DNA from: an uncultured SAR116 cluster alpha proteobacterium
Lineage (GTDB): Bacteria > Pseudomonadota > Alphaproteobacteria > Puniceispirillales > Marisalimonadaceae
DNA: 64,000 nucleotides
Assembly: GCA_902622875.1 (NCBI GenBank)
Contig: CACNRW010000004.1
Location: forward strand, 1 to 64,000
Reading direction: 5' to 3'
Below the pieces are notes generated by a model. That model ran no database searches, had not been told where the DNA came from, and was given only the letters and a program-made list of their open reading frames with translations. A program made the translations under genes and the position numbers. Shown in pieces: positions 44,828-54,428 of this stretch (positions are counted from its first letter, which is position 1; each line of letters starts with the position of its first letter).

Positions 44828-45280
44828 TTATCTTTTAGTTCTTAGCATTTGATTAGATATCCAAGTCATAACAATTTCATTATTTTGATTAGTAACAGTA
44901 TGTTTTAACCTAGCAGTACCTCGTTTTGGATTTTTAGTTGATTTTTTTGCTTCCAGGACTTCTATTCTTGTTTTCAAATAGTCACCTGGATATACTGGTT
45001 TTGTCCATCTTAATTCGTCAATACCCCAAGCTCCCATACTTGTTCCGTCATAAACTCCCATTTCAAATATTTGTGTAAAAGATTTACCTAAAGTCATGAA
45101 GCCACTTGAAGTAAGTTGACCAAATGGACCATTATTTGCTGCTTTTTCATCTAAATGAAAAGATTGAGGATCGTATTTTGAAGCAAAATCAATAATTTCT
45201 TCTCTAGAAATGAAAGAGGGTTCAGATTCAAAAGTTAAACCGACTTCAAAATCTTCAAAATATTTTGGATTTAATTTCAT
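44828..45280 (-). CDS. MaoC-like dehydratase
   Basis: A 150-residue hot-dog-fold protein. The hydratase 2 motif is IIDFASKYDPQSFHLDEKAA, holding the Asp-His catalytic pair, followed by GPFGQLTSSGFMT. It would hydrate an enoyl-CoA in the R sense or act on a related thioester. It is the last gene of the leftward unit (SDR, PaaK-like ligase, ABC genes) and starts 23 bases after the SDR. Substrate unknown. Confidence 0.88.
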   Translation of the reverse strand: MKLNPKYFEDFEVGLTFESEPSFISREEIIDFASKYDPQSFHLDEKAANNGPFGQLTSSGFMTLGKSFTQIFEMGVYDGTSMGAWGIDELRWTKPVYPGDYLKTRIEVLEAKKSTKNPKRGTARLKHTVTNQNNEIVMTWISNQMLRTKR

Positions 45281-45303
45281 TATGATAGTTACTTAAAAAG
45301 CTT

Positions 45304-46053
45304 TTATCTAGGAGCTAAACGAACAGACCCATCAAGTCTAATTGTTTCACCATTTAATAAAACATTAGTTAAAACACTTTCAACTAACATCGCATACTCT
45401 AAAGGTGTACCAAGACGTTTTGGAAAAATGGTAGTAGCAATTAAACTTTTCTGTACCTCGTCACTCATGCCTGACAACATAGCGGTGGCAAATAATCCAG
45501 GCGCAATTGTATTTACCCTGATACCATTTGAGGCCAACTCTCTTGCAATAGGTAAAGTCATTCCAACAATACCACCTTTTGACGCTGAGTAAGCTGCCTG
45601 GCCCACTTGTCCGTCGTAAGCTGCAACCGAAGCTGTATTTATAACGACGCCTTTTTCACCTTCTTTGTCAGGTTCATTAGCCTGCATTTTGTCAGCGCAT
45701 AATCTAAGCATATTAAAGCTTCCTATTAAGTTAACCTTAAGTACCTTTTCAAATAATCCTAAATCATGCATTCCTCTACTAGATACAACTTTGGCTCCAA
45801 CTGCTATACCTGCACAATTTACTAAGCAATTTATTCCATTAAAACCATCAATAGCATTTTTCATTTCTTCTTCGTTAGAAACGTCTCCAACAACGTATTT
45901 ACAATTTAATTCATCAGCAACTTTCTTTAGTCCATCAGCATTTAAATCAATGAGTAGAACTTCAGCACCTTTATCTTTTAGGTACCTAGCGGTTCCTTCA
46001 CCTAGACCACTTCCGGCACCTGTAATGACAGCTTTAACATTTTCTATTTTCAT
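45304..46053 (-). CDS. HSD10-like 3-hydroxyacyl-CoA dehydrogenase (SDR)
   Basis: A 249-residue SDR. TGAGSGLGEGTARYL (from residue 11) binds NAD, NTASVAAYDGQVGQAAYSASKG contains Ser142, Tyr155 and Lys159, and PGLFATAMLSGM and FPKRLGTPLEYAMLVESVL are typical of type II 3-hydroxyacyl-CoA dehydrogenase, the bacterial relative of human HSD10, which oxidises 2-methyl-3-hydroxybutyryl-CoA in isoleucine breakdown. It lies three bases after the PaaK-like gene and before the MaoC gene. Confidence 0.9.
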   Translation of the reverse strand: MKIENVKAVITGAGSGLGEGTARYLKDKGAEVLLIDLNADGLKKVADELNCKYVVGDVSNEEEMKNAIDGFNGINCLVNCAGIAVGAKVVSSRGMHDLGLFEKVLKVNLIGSFNMLRLCADKMQANEPDKEGEKGVVINTASVAAYDGQVGQAAYSASKGGIVGMTLPIARELASNGIRVNTIAPGLFATAMLSGMSDEVQKSLIATTIFPKRLGTPLEYAMLVESVLTNVLLNGETIRLDGSVRLAPR

Positions 46054-46056
46054 TTT

Positions 46057-47301
46057 TTATTCTCCAAAATCACGTTTATCATCTATCACTTTACCATCAT
46101 TTGGTAAACTTTTTATGGGGACTATTTTAACATTACCTCTCAAATTTATAATATTTTTTATTTGGTCGGATATCTTTTCCTGCAAAGATTCTATCTGAGC
46201 TGTATCTGTAACTTTAGACTCGACTTTAAGTAGTAATTCATCCTTATCATTTGATCTACTTACTATCATTCTGGCGGGGCCATTTAATTGTAGACTTTCC
46301 AAAATTTTATTAACTTGTGACGGTTGAACAAACATACCTCTAACTTTTGTTGTTTGGTCTGCTCTACCCATCCAACCTTTTATTCTTTTGTTAGTTCTAC
46401 CGGTTGAGCTGTTTCCTTCTAAAATTGCCGAAAGATCCCCTGTTGCAAATCTGATTATTGGTAACTCATGATTATTTAGAACGGTTACAACAACTTCTCC
46501 TACTTCACCATCCTCTATTGGTTTTCCAGTGCCTGGTTTAACAATTTCTAAAATTACATTTTCATCTACGACCATGCCATCATTCTCTGCTGCTTCATAA
46601 GCAACCAGCCCTAAATCTGCAGTTCCATAACATTGTCTTGCTTGAATATTTCTTTCTTTAAAATTTCGAGCAACTGCAGGAAAAAGAGGTCCACCAGTTA
46701 CCATGGCTTTAGTCAATTTTGAAAGTGATATTTTTTTTTCGTCGGCTTTTTCTAAGATAATTTTTAAAAAATCTGGTACACCTACATAAGCAGTTGTCCC
46801 AATATCACTCATTACTTCTAGTTGTAAATCGGTATTTTCACCACCTGCTGGAAACACTGTACATTTTAAAATTTTTGCGGCCTCTTCAAACATAGCGCCT
46901 GCAGGAGTAAAATGATAAGAAAAACAGTTTTGTACAATATCACCATAACAAAAACCAGCAGCATGTAATGCTCTGGAAAATCTCCACCAATCTTTTGAAT
47001 GACCATCTAGATCATATATTGGACCTGGAGATCTATATATATGTGCAAAATCCTTAACTTCAGAAACGTTTAATTGGGCGAACGGAGGATAATCAAATTG
47101 TTTTTGAATTAATTCCGATTTTCTTAACAAAGGTATTGTAGCTAAATCATTTAGAGTTATAAGAGTATTATCAAACCTTAATGATTGATTTTTATTATTC
47201 TTAGCTGTTTTAATTAGGTTATTTAATTTTTCTAAATGGTCTGAAATTCTTTCATCTTTAGAACGAACTTCTAAATCATCAAAAAATTTATTTTGTGTCA
47301 T
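46057..47301 (-). CDS. Phenylacetate-CoA ligase-like AMP-forming enzyme
   Basis: A 414-residue ANL enzyme of the PaaK branch. CYGTADLGLVAYEAAEN is the adenylate motif, RFATGDLSAILEGN the hinge aspartate region, and IKGWMGRADQTTKVRGMFVQPSQV the ring-binding part typical of PaaK. The opening MTQNKFFDDLEVRS is near the family's. It may make a CoA ester of an aromatic or other acid brought in by the ABC transporter encoded by the genes just before it. It follows livF by six bases. Confidence 0.86.
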   Translation of the reverse strand: MTQNKFFDDLEVRSKDERISDHLEKLNNLIKTAKNNKNQSLRFDNTLITLNDLATIPLLRKSELIQKQFDYPPFAQLNVSEVKDFAHIYRSPGPIYDLDGHSKDWWRFSRALHAAGFCYGDIVQNCFSYHFTPAGAMFEEAAKILKCTVFPAGGENTDLQLEVMSDIGTTAYVGVPDFLKIILEKADEKKISLSKLTKAMVTGGPLFPAVARNFKERNIQARQCYGTADLGLVAYEAAENDGMVVDENVILEIVKPGTGKPIEDGEVGEVVVTVLNNHELPIIRFATGDLSAILEGNSSTGRTNKRIKGWMGRADQTTKVRGMFVQPSQVNKILESLQLNGPARMIVSRSNDKDELLLKVESKVTDTAQIESLQEKISDQIKNIINLRGNVKIVPIKSLPNDGKVIDDKRDFGE

Positions 47302-47307
47302 TTACTT

Positions 47308-48147
47308 TTACAGCCATCTTTTACGTCTTCGATATTGCTTAACATCTTTAAAAGACTGTCGACCTTCTCCAGAAATACCCAGATAAAACTCTTTTACGTC
47401 TTCATTATCTCTCATTGATTCTGCTGAACCTTCCATAACAACGCGCCCATTTTCAAGAATATATGCGTATTCTGCATATTGAAGAGCTACATTAGTATTT
47501 TGTTCGGCTAATAAAATGGTTACACCTTCTTTTTTATTTATTTCAGCAACAATCTCAAATATTTGTTTAACTAATTGAGGAGCGAGTCCCATTGATGGTT
47601 CGTCTAATAATATCATTGTTGGATGAGCCATCAAAGCCCTGCCAATAGCAATCATTTGTTGTTCACCACCTGAAGTATATCCAGCCAAAGAAGTTCTTCT
47701 ATCACGTAGTCTTGGAAAGTAGTCATATACTCTTTCTAAGTCATCTTTGACTTCTTTATTATTACTCCTTGTATAAGCACCAGTGAGTAAATTTTCTTCA
47801 ACTGTTAGGTGTTCAAAGCAGTGTCTTCCTTCCATCACTTGGATAACACCTTTCTTGACTAATTGAGCAGGGTCAAGATCGTGAATAAATTCGTTGCTGT
47901 ATGTAACTGATCCTTTGGTAACCTCCCCTCTCTCAGAGGCAAGTAAATTAGAAATAGATTTTAAAGTTGTGCTTTTACCAGCACCGTTACCCCCAAGTAA
48001 GGCTGTTATTCCACCTTTTTTTACTTTTAAACTTACACCCTTCAATACCAGAATAACGTGACTGTAAACAACTTCTATATTATTAACGATCAAAATATCT
48101 TCTACGGTATTTGATCTTTTTGTTTTAGTTACTTTAATGTCATCCAT
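47308..48147 (-). CDS. LivF-type ABC transporter ATP-binding protein
   Basis: A 279-residue ATPase of the branched-chain amino acid (HAAT) importer class. Walker A is LLGGNGAGKST, the signature TSGGEQQMIAIGRAL, Walker B ILLDEPSMGLAP, and the switch histidine region is replaced by AEQNTNVALQYAEYAYILENG, as is usual for LivF. The N- and C-terminal extensions (to 279 from about 235 residues) end in a basic RRRKRWL tail. It is separated from the binding-protein gene by a 13-base-pair hairpin, so it should be made in smaller amounts than the binding protein. Confidence 0.9.
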   Translation of the reverse strand: MDDIKVTKTKRSNTVEDILIVNNIEVVYSHVILVLKGVSLKVKKGGITALLGGNGAGKSTTLKSISNLLASERGEVTKGSVTYSNEFIHDLDPAQLVKKGVIQVMEGRHCFEHLTVEENLLTGAYTRSNNKEVKDDLERVYDYFPRLRDRRTSLAGYTSGGEQQMIAIGRALMAHPTMILLDEPSMGLAPQLVKQIFEIVAEINKKEGVTILLAEQNTNVALQYAEYAYILENGRVVMEGSAESMRDNEDVKEFYLGISGEGRQSFKDVKQYRRRKRWL

Positions 48148-48170
48148 CTTATAATTCCTAATAAGTAAAA

Positions 48171-48201
48171 GAGAGCCTAATAACTAATTTATTAGGCTCT
48201 C
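48171..48201 (-). terminator. Strong hairpin after the binding-protein gene
   Basis: GAGAGCCTAATAA pairs perfectly over 13 bases with TTATTAGGCTCTC around a five-base loop. It begins seven bases after the stop codon of the periplasmic binding protein gene; four T follow on the transcribed strand, and a run of A precedes it, so it also resembles a two-way terminator. Inside an operon such an element both ends part of the transcripts and protects the upstream message. Confidence 0.8.
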
Positions 48202-48208
48202 AATTTTT

Positions 48209-49504
48209 TTAGTTACAACGCTCAGCAATTTTTTGCTCAGCAGCATATTTACCAGAATCTTCAGCAATTAACTTATCAATTATTGCTCTATCGCTTCCCA
48301 TATAGTCTGTAATCATGCTCCATGATTTATTTTTTGCATCCCATTGTTGAACTGCTGCAAGACCACTTCCTCCATGGTTTGCACAGCTATTTTCAAAAGG
48401 TGGTGAAAAATTCTTAAATCCAAGCTGTTCCAATCTATTTGCGTCAAGCTTGACATTTTCCATACCATCGCGGTACATTGCTGGTGTAATTTTTGATGTT
48501 CCGTGCATTTTCTGTGCAACCACAGCTGCTTCCACTTGAACCATTGCCTGAAATAATCCTCTGTTATATAAGACTGTTCCAAAGTGTGATCCATCACCAG
48601 AGGCTTCGCCCTTGTCATGAACATATTTCTTAATATCTTTATGAACCTGATAATTAGTACCAGGAGCATTAAAAGTAAGAGATTTATAACCATGAGCACC
48701 TTGTCCAGCAGGTAAAACATCATTTTCAGATCCTGACCACCAAATACCTATGAATTTGTCCATTGGAAATTTTATAGAAGCTGCAGACTTAACAGCAACT
48801 TGGTTCATAACTCCCCAACCCCACATAAGAATGTTGTCAGGACGAGCTTTACGGATTTTTAACCAAGTAGCCTTTTGTTCCTGTCCTGGGTGATCAACAG
48901 GTAGTAACATCAACTTAAAGCCATGTTTCTTTGAGAGAACTTCGAGAGTTCTGATAGGTTCTTTTCCATATGCAGAATTATGATATACAAGAGCAATTTT
49001 CTTACCTTTTATATCATTTGAGTTATTACTTAAAATATGCTTGATGGCAATTGATGCGCCGTCCCAATATGTAACTGGAGCATTAAATATCCATTTAAAA
49101 ACTTTACCATTAGCTGCAGAAGTTCTTCCGTATCCTGTGGAATATACAGTAACACCGTCAGCTGTTGCTTTAGGAATTAATTGGTATGTAATTCCAGTAG
49201 ACATTGGTTGGAAAACCATAGCGTCTTTTTTATTTTTTTCATAACATTCTACGCCTACTTGTGTCTTATAACCAGTTTCACATTCAGGGTGTAAAATTTT
49301 TTCGCCACCAATACCACCATCTCTAGCATTTATCATTTTGTAGTAATCTACAAAACCATCAGCGTTTGGGATACCATTCGGTGCATAAGCGCCTGTTCGG
49401 TATACCAACATTGGAAACTTCAGATCAGCTATCGCAATTTCTATATAACTAGAAATGGCAATAACAGAAGCTGTTATTCCAATTAAAAGTTGTTTTATTC
49501 TCAT
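48209..49504 (-). CDS. Periplasmic binding protein of LIV-type ABC transporter
   Basis: A 431-residue type I periplasmic binding protein. The signal peptide is residues 1-26, basic MRIKQ then a hydrophobic stretch, with probable cleavage after IEIAIA. GAYAPNGIPNADGFVDYYKMIN opens the mature domain. The start at 49504 is fixed by AAGGGAGG eight bases upstream; ten codons earlier is a less likely ATG. It captures the substrate for LivH/M/F/G. The ligand is unknown: although the carrier is of the LIV type, two adjacent CoA ligase genes suggest a carboxylic acid. The hairpin after it should raise its level over the membrane parts. Confidence 0.9.
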   Translation of the reverse strand: MRIKQLLIGITASVIAISSYIEIAIADLKFPMLVYRTGAYAPNGIPNADGFVDYYKMINARDGGIGGEKILHPECETGYKTQVGVECYEKNKKDAMVFQPMSTGITYQLIPKATADGVTVYSTGYGRTSAANGKVFKWIFNAPVTYWDGASIAIKHILSNNSNDIKGKKIALVYHNSAYGKEPIRTLEVLSKKHGFKLMLLPVDHPGQEQKATWLKIRKARPDNILMWGWGVMNQVAVKSAASIKFPMDKFIGIWWSGSENDVLPAGQGAHGYKSLTFNAPGTNYQVHKDIKKYVHDKGEASGDGSHFGTVLYNRGLFQAMVQVEAAVVAQKMHGTSKITPAMYRDGMENVKLDANRLEQLGFKNFSPPFENSCANHGGSGLAAVQQWDAKNKSWSMITDYMGSDRAIIDKLIAEDSGKYAAEQKIAERCN

Positions 49505-49551
49505 TAGATCCTCCCTTAGAGATAAAATTAACATAATCTACTAAATATCAT

Positions 49552-50631
49552 TTAGTAGGGAAAAGGCCATCGTCTTAACTTTTCTTTTGCGATGGACCAA
49601 AGTCTTGCAAGGCCGTGTGGCTCTACAATTAGAAAAATAATCATTAACAATCCCCAGATTGTTATTTCAAAATGTTTAGCTGTAACTGCTGATAGGCCAA
49701 CTAAGTCAACCATAACAAATTTTAAACCAATTGGGAGTGTAACAATAAAAGCTGCACCTAAAAATGAGCCTAGCATAGATCCAAGTCCCCCAATAATTAT
49801 CATAAATAATACTGGAAATGAAATTGTCATAATGTCAAATGATTCTGTTACTTCAATTGCTCCAAGAAAAACAGCAAAATATAATGCGCCAGCCACACCT
49901 ATATAAAAAGAACTTATTGCAAATGCAGATAACTTAGTTTTAAGCGGAGGGACTCCAATAATTTCTGCGGCAATATCCATGTCTCTTATGGCCATCCAAG
50001 ATCGTCCCATTTTACTTCTAATTAAGTTTTTTGCTGCAAACCCGAGTAAAACAACTAAAATAAGACAAAACAAGTATGTAGCGTATGGAGGTGCCGTAGC
50101 TCCAGTAACTGGAATACCAAACATCAACCTTTCTGATACAGTTATTTGACCAGTATCAGAATAATTGTAAAACCATGGAACTTTATTAAAAAGCCAAACA
50201 AGAAAAAATTGAGATGCAAGGGTAGCAACAGCTAAATAAAAACCTTTTATCCGTAATGATGGTAATCCAAAAAGAATTCCAACAGCGGCCGTTATAAGTC
50301 CTGAAATTAGGATAATTATCATTATGTTTAAATCAGGAAAATACGTCATTATTTTATAAGTCGAAAAGGCTCCTACTGCCATAAATCCACCAGTTCCAAG
50401 AGAAACTTGTCCACAATATCCAGTCAAGATATTTAGACCTATCGCAGCAAGAGAAAAAATTAAAAATGGGACCAGAATTGCTTTTTCCCAATAACTATTA
50501 ATAACAAAAGGAACTATTAAAAAAGCAATAAACATCAAAGTGCTAAAAGCTATTTTGTCCTGAATAAGAGGAAATATGGCATGGTCTGATTTATATGTAG
50601 ACTTATATTGACCAGTTTCTTTGTAAAGCAT
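49552..50631 (-). CDS. LivM-type ABC transporter permease
   Basis: A 359-residue inner-membrane permease with about ten hydrophobic spans. LNILTGYCGQVSLGTGGFMAVGAFSTY is the LivM/LivH signature near residue 67, and RDMDIAAEIIGVPPLKTKLSAFAISSFYIGVAGAL carries the EAA-type loop that touches the ATPase. It follows livH by five bases and precedes the binding protein. The N-terminal 30 residues are hydrophilic. Confidence 0.9.
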   Translation of the reverse strand: MLYKETGQYKSTYKSDHAIFPLIQDKIAFSTLMFIAFLIVPFVINSYWEKAILVPFLIFSLAAIGLNILTGYCGQVSLGTGGFMAVGAFSTYKIMTYFPDLNIMIIILISGLITAAVGILFGLPSLRIKGFYLAVATLASQFFLVWLFNKVPWFYNYSDTGQITVSERLMFGIPVTGATAPPYATYLFCLILVVLLGFAAKNLIRSKMGRSWMAIRDMDIAAEIIGVPPLKTKLSAFAISSFYIGVAGALYFAVFLGAIEVTESFDIMTISFPVLFMIIIGGLGSMLGSFLGAAFIVTLPIGLKFVMVDLVGLSAVTAKHFEITIWGLLMIIFLIVEPHGLARLWSIAKEKLRRWPFPY

Positions 50632-50636
50632 AGAAC

Positions 50637-51641
50637 TTAAACCCTCTCAATAATTTTGTCGCCAAACAAGCCTTGTGGACGAAATAACAAAAATACTAAT
50701 GCCATAACGTAGGCAAACCAATTTTCCAGAGCACCAGTTTCAAAATAACCACCAATATAAATTTCTGCTAGTTTTTCACCAACACCTATCAATAGTCCTC
50801 CAATAATTGCACCTGGAATGGAAGTAAACCCACCTAATATAAGAACTGGTAAAGCTTTTAATGCAATAAGAGATAAAGAAAATTGCACACCAGATTCTGT
50901 TCCCCACATAATACCAGCTACCATAGCAATAAAACCAGAGATTGCCCAAACAAGTATCCAAATTGTTCTCAGAGAAATACCAACGGACAAAGCAGCTTGA
51001 TGATCATCAGCAACTGCTCTTAAAGCTCTTCCAGTTTTAGTATATTGTGAAAAAAGAGCTAATGTAACAACCAAGATCACAGCAATTATAGTTGCCCATA
51101 CATTTAGAACGTCAATATACATTCCGTAATAATCACTACCTTCGGCTGCAAGTCCTATAGTAGCCTCTTCCAACCATATTGATCCCCCACTTGGTATCCC
51201 AACATCTAAAACTTTCACATCGGAACCCCACATTAAATCTCCAACACCTTCTAGAGCAAAAGCCAATCCAATCGTAGCCATAAACAAAATTATAGGATCT
51301 TGATTTACGAGATGCTTGAGTACAAGCCGCTCTATAATCCATGCTAGGGCAATCATGGTAATCATAGTCAAAATTATAGCTAAAAAATTTGGCATAGATG
51401 CATACCAATTATGATAATTTGTTCCAAAAAGCTCATTTATTAAATGAGCGAATGGAACTTGACCTGTTTGATAGCCAACAAGGGTAAGAGCAGCAAAAAG
51501 AGCAAATACTCCTTGAGCAAAATTGAAAACGCCAGAGGCTTTAAAAATCAAAACAAAACCAAGAGCAACTAATGAATACATTACTCCTGACATAAGGCCG
51601 TTTAACACAGTCTCAATAAAATTTAATAATTCTACACTCAT
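50637..51641 (-). CDS. LivH-type ABC transporter permease
   Basis: A 334-residue inner-membrane permease. GVMYSLVALGFVLIFKASGVFNFAQG is the LivH signature near the N-terminus, and GRALRAVADDHQAALSVGISLRTIWILVWAISG holds the ATPase-contact loop. About eight hydrophobic spans are visible. It starts 12 bases after livG ends and forms the membrane channel with LivM. Confidence 0.9.
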   Translation of the reverse strand: MSVELLNFIETVLNGLMSGVMYSLVALGFVLIFKASGVFNFAQGVFALFAALTLVGYQTGQVPFAHLINELFGTNYHNWYASMPNFLAIILTMITMIALAWIIERLVLKHLVNQDPIILFMATIGLAFALEGVGDLMWGSDVKVLDVGIPSGGSIWLEEATIGLAAEGSDYYGMYIDVLNVWATIIAVILVVTLALFSQYTKTGRALRAVADDHQAALSVGISLRTIWILVWAISGFIAMVAGIMWGTESGVQFSLSLIALKALPVLILGGFTSIPGAIIGGLLIGVGEKLAEIYIGGYFETGALENWFAYVMALVFLLFRPQGLFGDKIIERV

Positions 51642-51653
51642 TAAATAAATTCC

Positions 51654-52460
51654 TTACTCATTGTCGGCGACTCCTAAATAGGCATCGATCACTGCCTTAT
51701 TGCTTCTGATTTCATTAGGTAAACCAGACCCTATTTTTTTACCATAGTCTAAGACTACTATTCTGTCAGAGATGTCCATAACAACACCCATATCGTGCTC
51801 AATCAAAACTATAGTTGTTTTTAATTCATTATTGACTGTTAGTACAAATCTACTCATATCTTGTTTTTCTTCAACATTCATTCCAGCCATTGGTTCATCA
51901 AGTAAAAGAATTTCAGGCTCCATAGCTAATGCTCTTCCAAGCTCAACTCTTTTTTGTAAACCATATGGAAGCGAACCAACAGGAGTACGTCTAATCGATT
52001 GTAAATCAAGGAAATCTATTACCCGTTCAACTTTTTCCCGATGTTCTTCCTCTTCTTTTTCTGCTGGACCAAAATAAAGCGCTTGCATTAAGAAATTTTG
52101 CTTTTGTTTTAATAATCTGCCAGTCATTAAATTGTCTAGTGTACTCATACCCTTAAAAAGAGCAATATTTTGAAAAGTCCTTGCAATACCGCTTTTGGCT
52201 GCAAATTCTGGTTCCATTTCGCCTCTATCCGTACCTGCAAAATTTATAGTACCACTAGTAGGTTTATAAAAACCATTAATAACATTTAACATAGAAGATT
52301 TACCAGCGCCATTTGGGCCTATAATTGCAAAAACTTCACCTTTTTTAACTTCAAATGAAACATCCGTTAATGCTTTAACACCACCAAAGGCGAGAAAAAT
52401 ATTTTTGAGTTCTATCGCTGTTTTACCATAAGGTATATTCTTTAAATCCTCTAAACTCAT
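51654..52460 (-). CDS. LivG-type ABC transporter ATP-binding protein
   Basis: A 268-residue ATPase. Walker A IIGPNGAGKSSMLNVI (about residues 47-62), signature LPYGLQKRVELGRALAM, Walker B LLLDEPMAGMNVEE, and the switch IEHDMGVVMDISDRIVVLDYG identify LivG. It begins directly after the last base of the acyl-CoA ligase gene, so the two are translationally linked, which ties transport to activation. Confidence 0.91.
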   Translation of the reverse strand: MSLEDLKNIPYGKTAIELKNIFLAFGGVKALTDVSFEVKKGEVFAIIGPNGAGKSSMLNVINGFYKPTSGTINFAGTDRGEMEPEFAAKSGIARTFQNIALFKGMSTLDNLMTGRLLKQKQNFLMQALYFGPAEKEEEEHREKVERVIDFLDLQSIRRTPVGSLPYGLQKRVELGRALAMEPEILLLDEPMAGMNVEEKQDMSRFVLTVNNELKTTIVLIEHDMGVVMDISDRIVVLDYGKKIGSGLPNEIRSNKAVIDAYLGVADNE

Positions 52461-54428
52461 TTATTTTTTGCCCTTACTAGATTTTTTAACTTTAGGTGGG
52501 AATTTTTTAATATTTAAATCTTTTGTTTTAATTAAATGCCTAATTTCCATAGTAGCGCTAATCTTACTTTTTCTTCCATCCTCTAGGGTAAACTCAGTAT
52601 TAATTGAAGCTGTATCTTTATCTAAATACAAATCTTTTATAATATCTTTATATCTAGTATTAATAACACTTCTACGTACTTTTCTTGTTCTAGTTAATTC
52701 GCCATCATCAGCTTCTAATTCTTTAAACAATAACAAGAATTTAGCAATTTTAGTATTATCTGGAAGTTGTTCATTAACTTTAGAAATTTCTTTTTCTATA
52801 AGCCCATATATTTTTTTGTCTGCAGCTAATCCAGTGTAAGACGTAAATGCTAATTGCCATTTCTCTGCTAATTTTGAAACAATTGAAAATCTTATGCATA
52901 TAATTGCGGTTAAGTAAGGTTTTTTAGATCCAATAATGACTGCTTCACCTACATAAGGTGAAAACTTAAGTTTGTTTTCGATATTTTGTGGAGAAAATTT
53001 TACACCATCTGATTTGATAGCAATATCATTAACCCTATCAAGAACATTTAACCTTCCTTTGTCATCAAAGTAACCAGCATCACCCGTATACATCCAACCT
53101 TTTTTAATCGTGTCTTTATATGCTTTTTGATTATTAAAATATCCAGAAAACATACTCGGATGTTTTGTGATAATTTCTCCCAAGCCGTTAGGGTCTGGAT
53201 CCATAATTTTAATTTCACAATCAGGAAAAGGAACACCTACAGTTTCACAATCCATTGTGCCACTAGGAATTTCTTGAAGTGTATATGCTCCCATTAGTTC
53301 TGTTTGTCCATAAAGTTGTCTTAGTGGAATACCCATAGCTAAAAAAAACTTAAAGGTTTCAGGACCGATTGCAGATCCGCCAGTTGCAGCAGAAGTAATT
53401 TTACTAAAGCCAAGTCTATCTTTTAAAGATGAGAATAGCAGTTTGTCAGCAAGAAAATCTCTTTTTCCCTGATCAACTGCCTTTAAGCCCCTTTCTACCA
53501 TGACATTAAACAGCCATTGTGTGATCTTAGGAGCGTCTAATATTCTAGAACGCATATCAGCAGCAATTTGTTCCCACAATCTAGGTGCTCCAAGCATAAA
53601 TGTAGGGCCGACTTCACGCATGTCCTCCATTGCAGTTTCAGGGCGCTCAGGAAAGTTAACTTTCATACCGGCAACAATATTAAAACCAACCCCATATGTT
53701 TGCTCCATTATCCAAGGAAATGGAAGCACGGACACATATTCATCGTTTATCGTTTTAGGATCAACATTTAAATATCTTATTACATGTTCAATAAACTTAC
53801 CCCCAGGTAGCATCGCTAATTTAGGGTTGGATGTTGTTCCAGATGTTGTGCATAAAATTGCATTTTGTTCACCTGAAATCTTATCAATCATTTTATTATA
53901 TTTTTCAGGATCTTTAGCTGCAATTGCTGCACCTTCATCTATTAATACAAGCATGTCAGTAATATTTGGATCACTTAATTCTTTAAGGCCACGACTGTCG
54001 TCATAAAATATTTTAATTTGATTATTTTGAGGTCGTTTGATAGTGAGTATTTTATCTACTTGTTCTTGATCTTCAGCATAAACAAAGTTAACTTTTGCAG
54101 CATTCATTAAATAACCAACTTCTTCATCAAGAGTGTCTCTATAAATACCTAAGCTCATTCCTCCAACAGCTTGTGCAGCAATTTCAAAGAATAACCAAGA
54201 AGGTTTGTTATCTCCAATTAGACCAATAACATCTCCTGCTTTAAAGCCTTTTTTTGCAAGGCCTAGTGCCAGATAAGATACTTTATCATTATATTGCTTC
54301 CAGGTTATCTCATTCCATATCCCTAAATCTTTATCTCTTAATGCAACAGTATTTGGGATAGTATCAGCTTTATGCTTGAGAATTTTTGGGAGAGTGTTGT
54401 AAATTTTAGTATCTGGATAGTTTGACAT
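52461..54428 (-). CDS. Long-chain-type acyl-CoA ligase (AMP-forming) of the ABC operon
   Basis: A 655-residue ANL ligase. The ATP loop is CTTSGTTSNPKLAML, the adenylate motif YGQTELMGAYT, the hinge YTGDAGYFDDKGRLNVLDRVND, and the protein is of the FadD/AAE length class with an extended C-terminus ending in a lysine-rich SSKGKK tail. The start chosen is the ATG at 54428, with AAAGGTG upstream; a GTG two codons earlier is possible. It is first in the leftward run that continues livG-livH-livM-binding protein-livF-PaaK. Such ligases recur in this operon type; the acid they activate is unknown. Confidence 0.88.
   Translation of the reverse strand: MSNYPDTKIYNTLPKILKHKADTIPNTVALRDKDLGIWNEITWKQYNDKVSYLALGLAKKGFKAGDVIGLIGDNKPSWLFFEIAAQAVGGMSLGIYRDTLDEEVGYLMNAAKVNFVYAEDQEQVDKILTIKRPQNNQIKIFYDDSRGLKELSDPNITDMLVLIDEGAAIAAKDPEKYNKMIDKISGEQNAILCTTSGTTSNPKLAMLPGGKFIEHVIRYLNVDPKTINDEYVSVLPFPWIMEQTYGVGFNIVAGMKVNFPERPETAMEDMREVGPTFMLGAPRLWEQIAADMRSRILDAPKITQWLFNVMVERGLKAVDQGKRDFLADKLLFSSLKDRLGFSKITSAATGGSAIGPETFKFFLAMGIPLRQLYGQTELMGAYTLQEIPSGTMDCETVGVPFPDCEIKIMDPDPNGLGEIITKHPSMFSGYFNNQKAYKDTIKKGWMYTGDAGYFDDKGRLNVLDRVNDIAIKSDGVKFSPQNIENKLKFSPYVGEAVIIGSKKPYLTAIICIRFSIVSKLAEKWQLAFTSYTGLAADKKIYGLIEKEISKVNEQLPDNTKIAKFLLLFKELEADDGELTRTRKVRRSVINTRYKDIIKDLYLDKDTASINTEFTLEDGRKSKISATMEIRHLIKTKDLNIKKFPPKVKKSSKGKK

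Noticed and set aside
48313-48723. Alternate-frame open reading frame inside the binding-protein gene
   Set aside because: It has low-complexity translation without a domain and lies wholly within the strongly supported binding-protein gene.
53500-54006. Long open frame antisense to the acyl-CoA ligase
   Set aside because: It has no family resemblance and is explained by codon bias in the real gene on the other strand.
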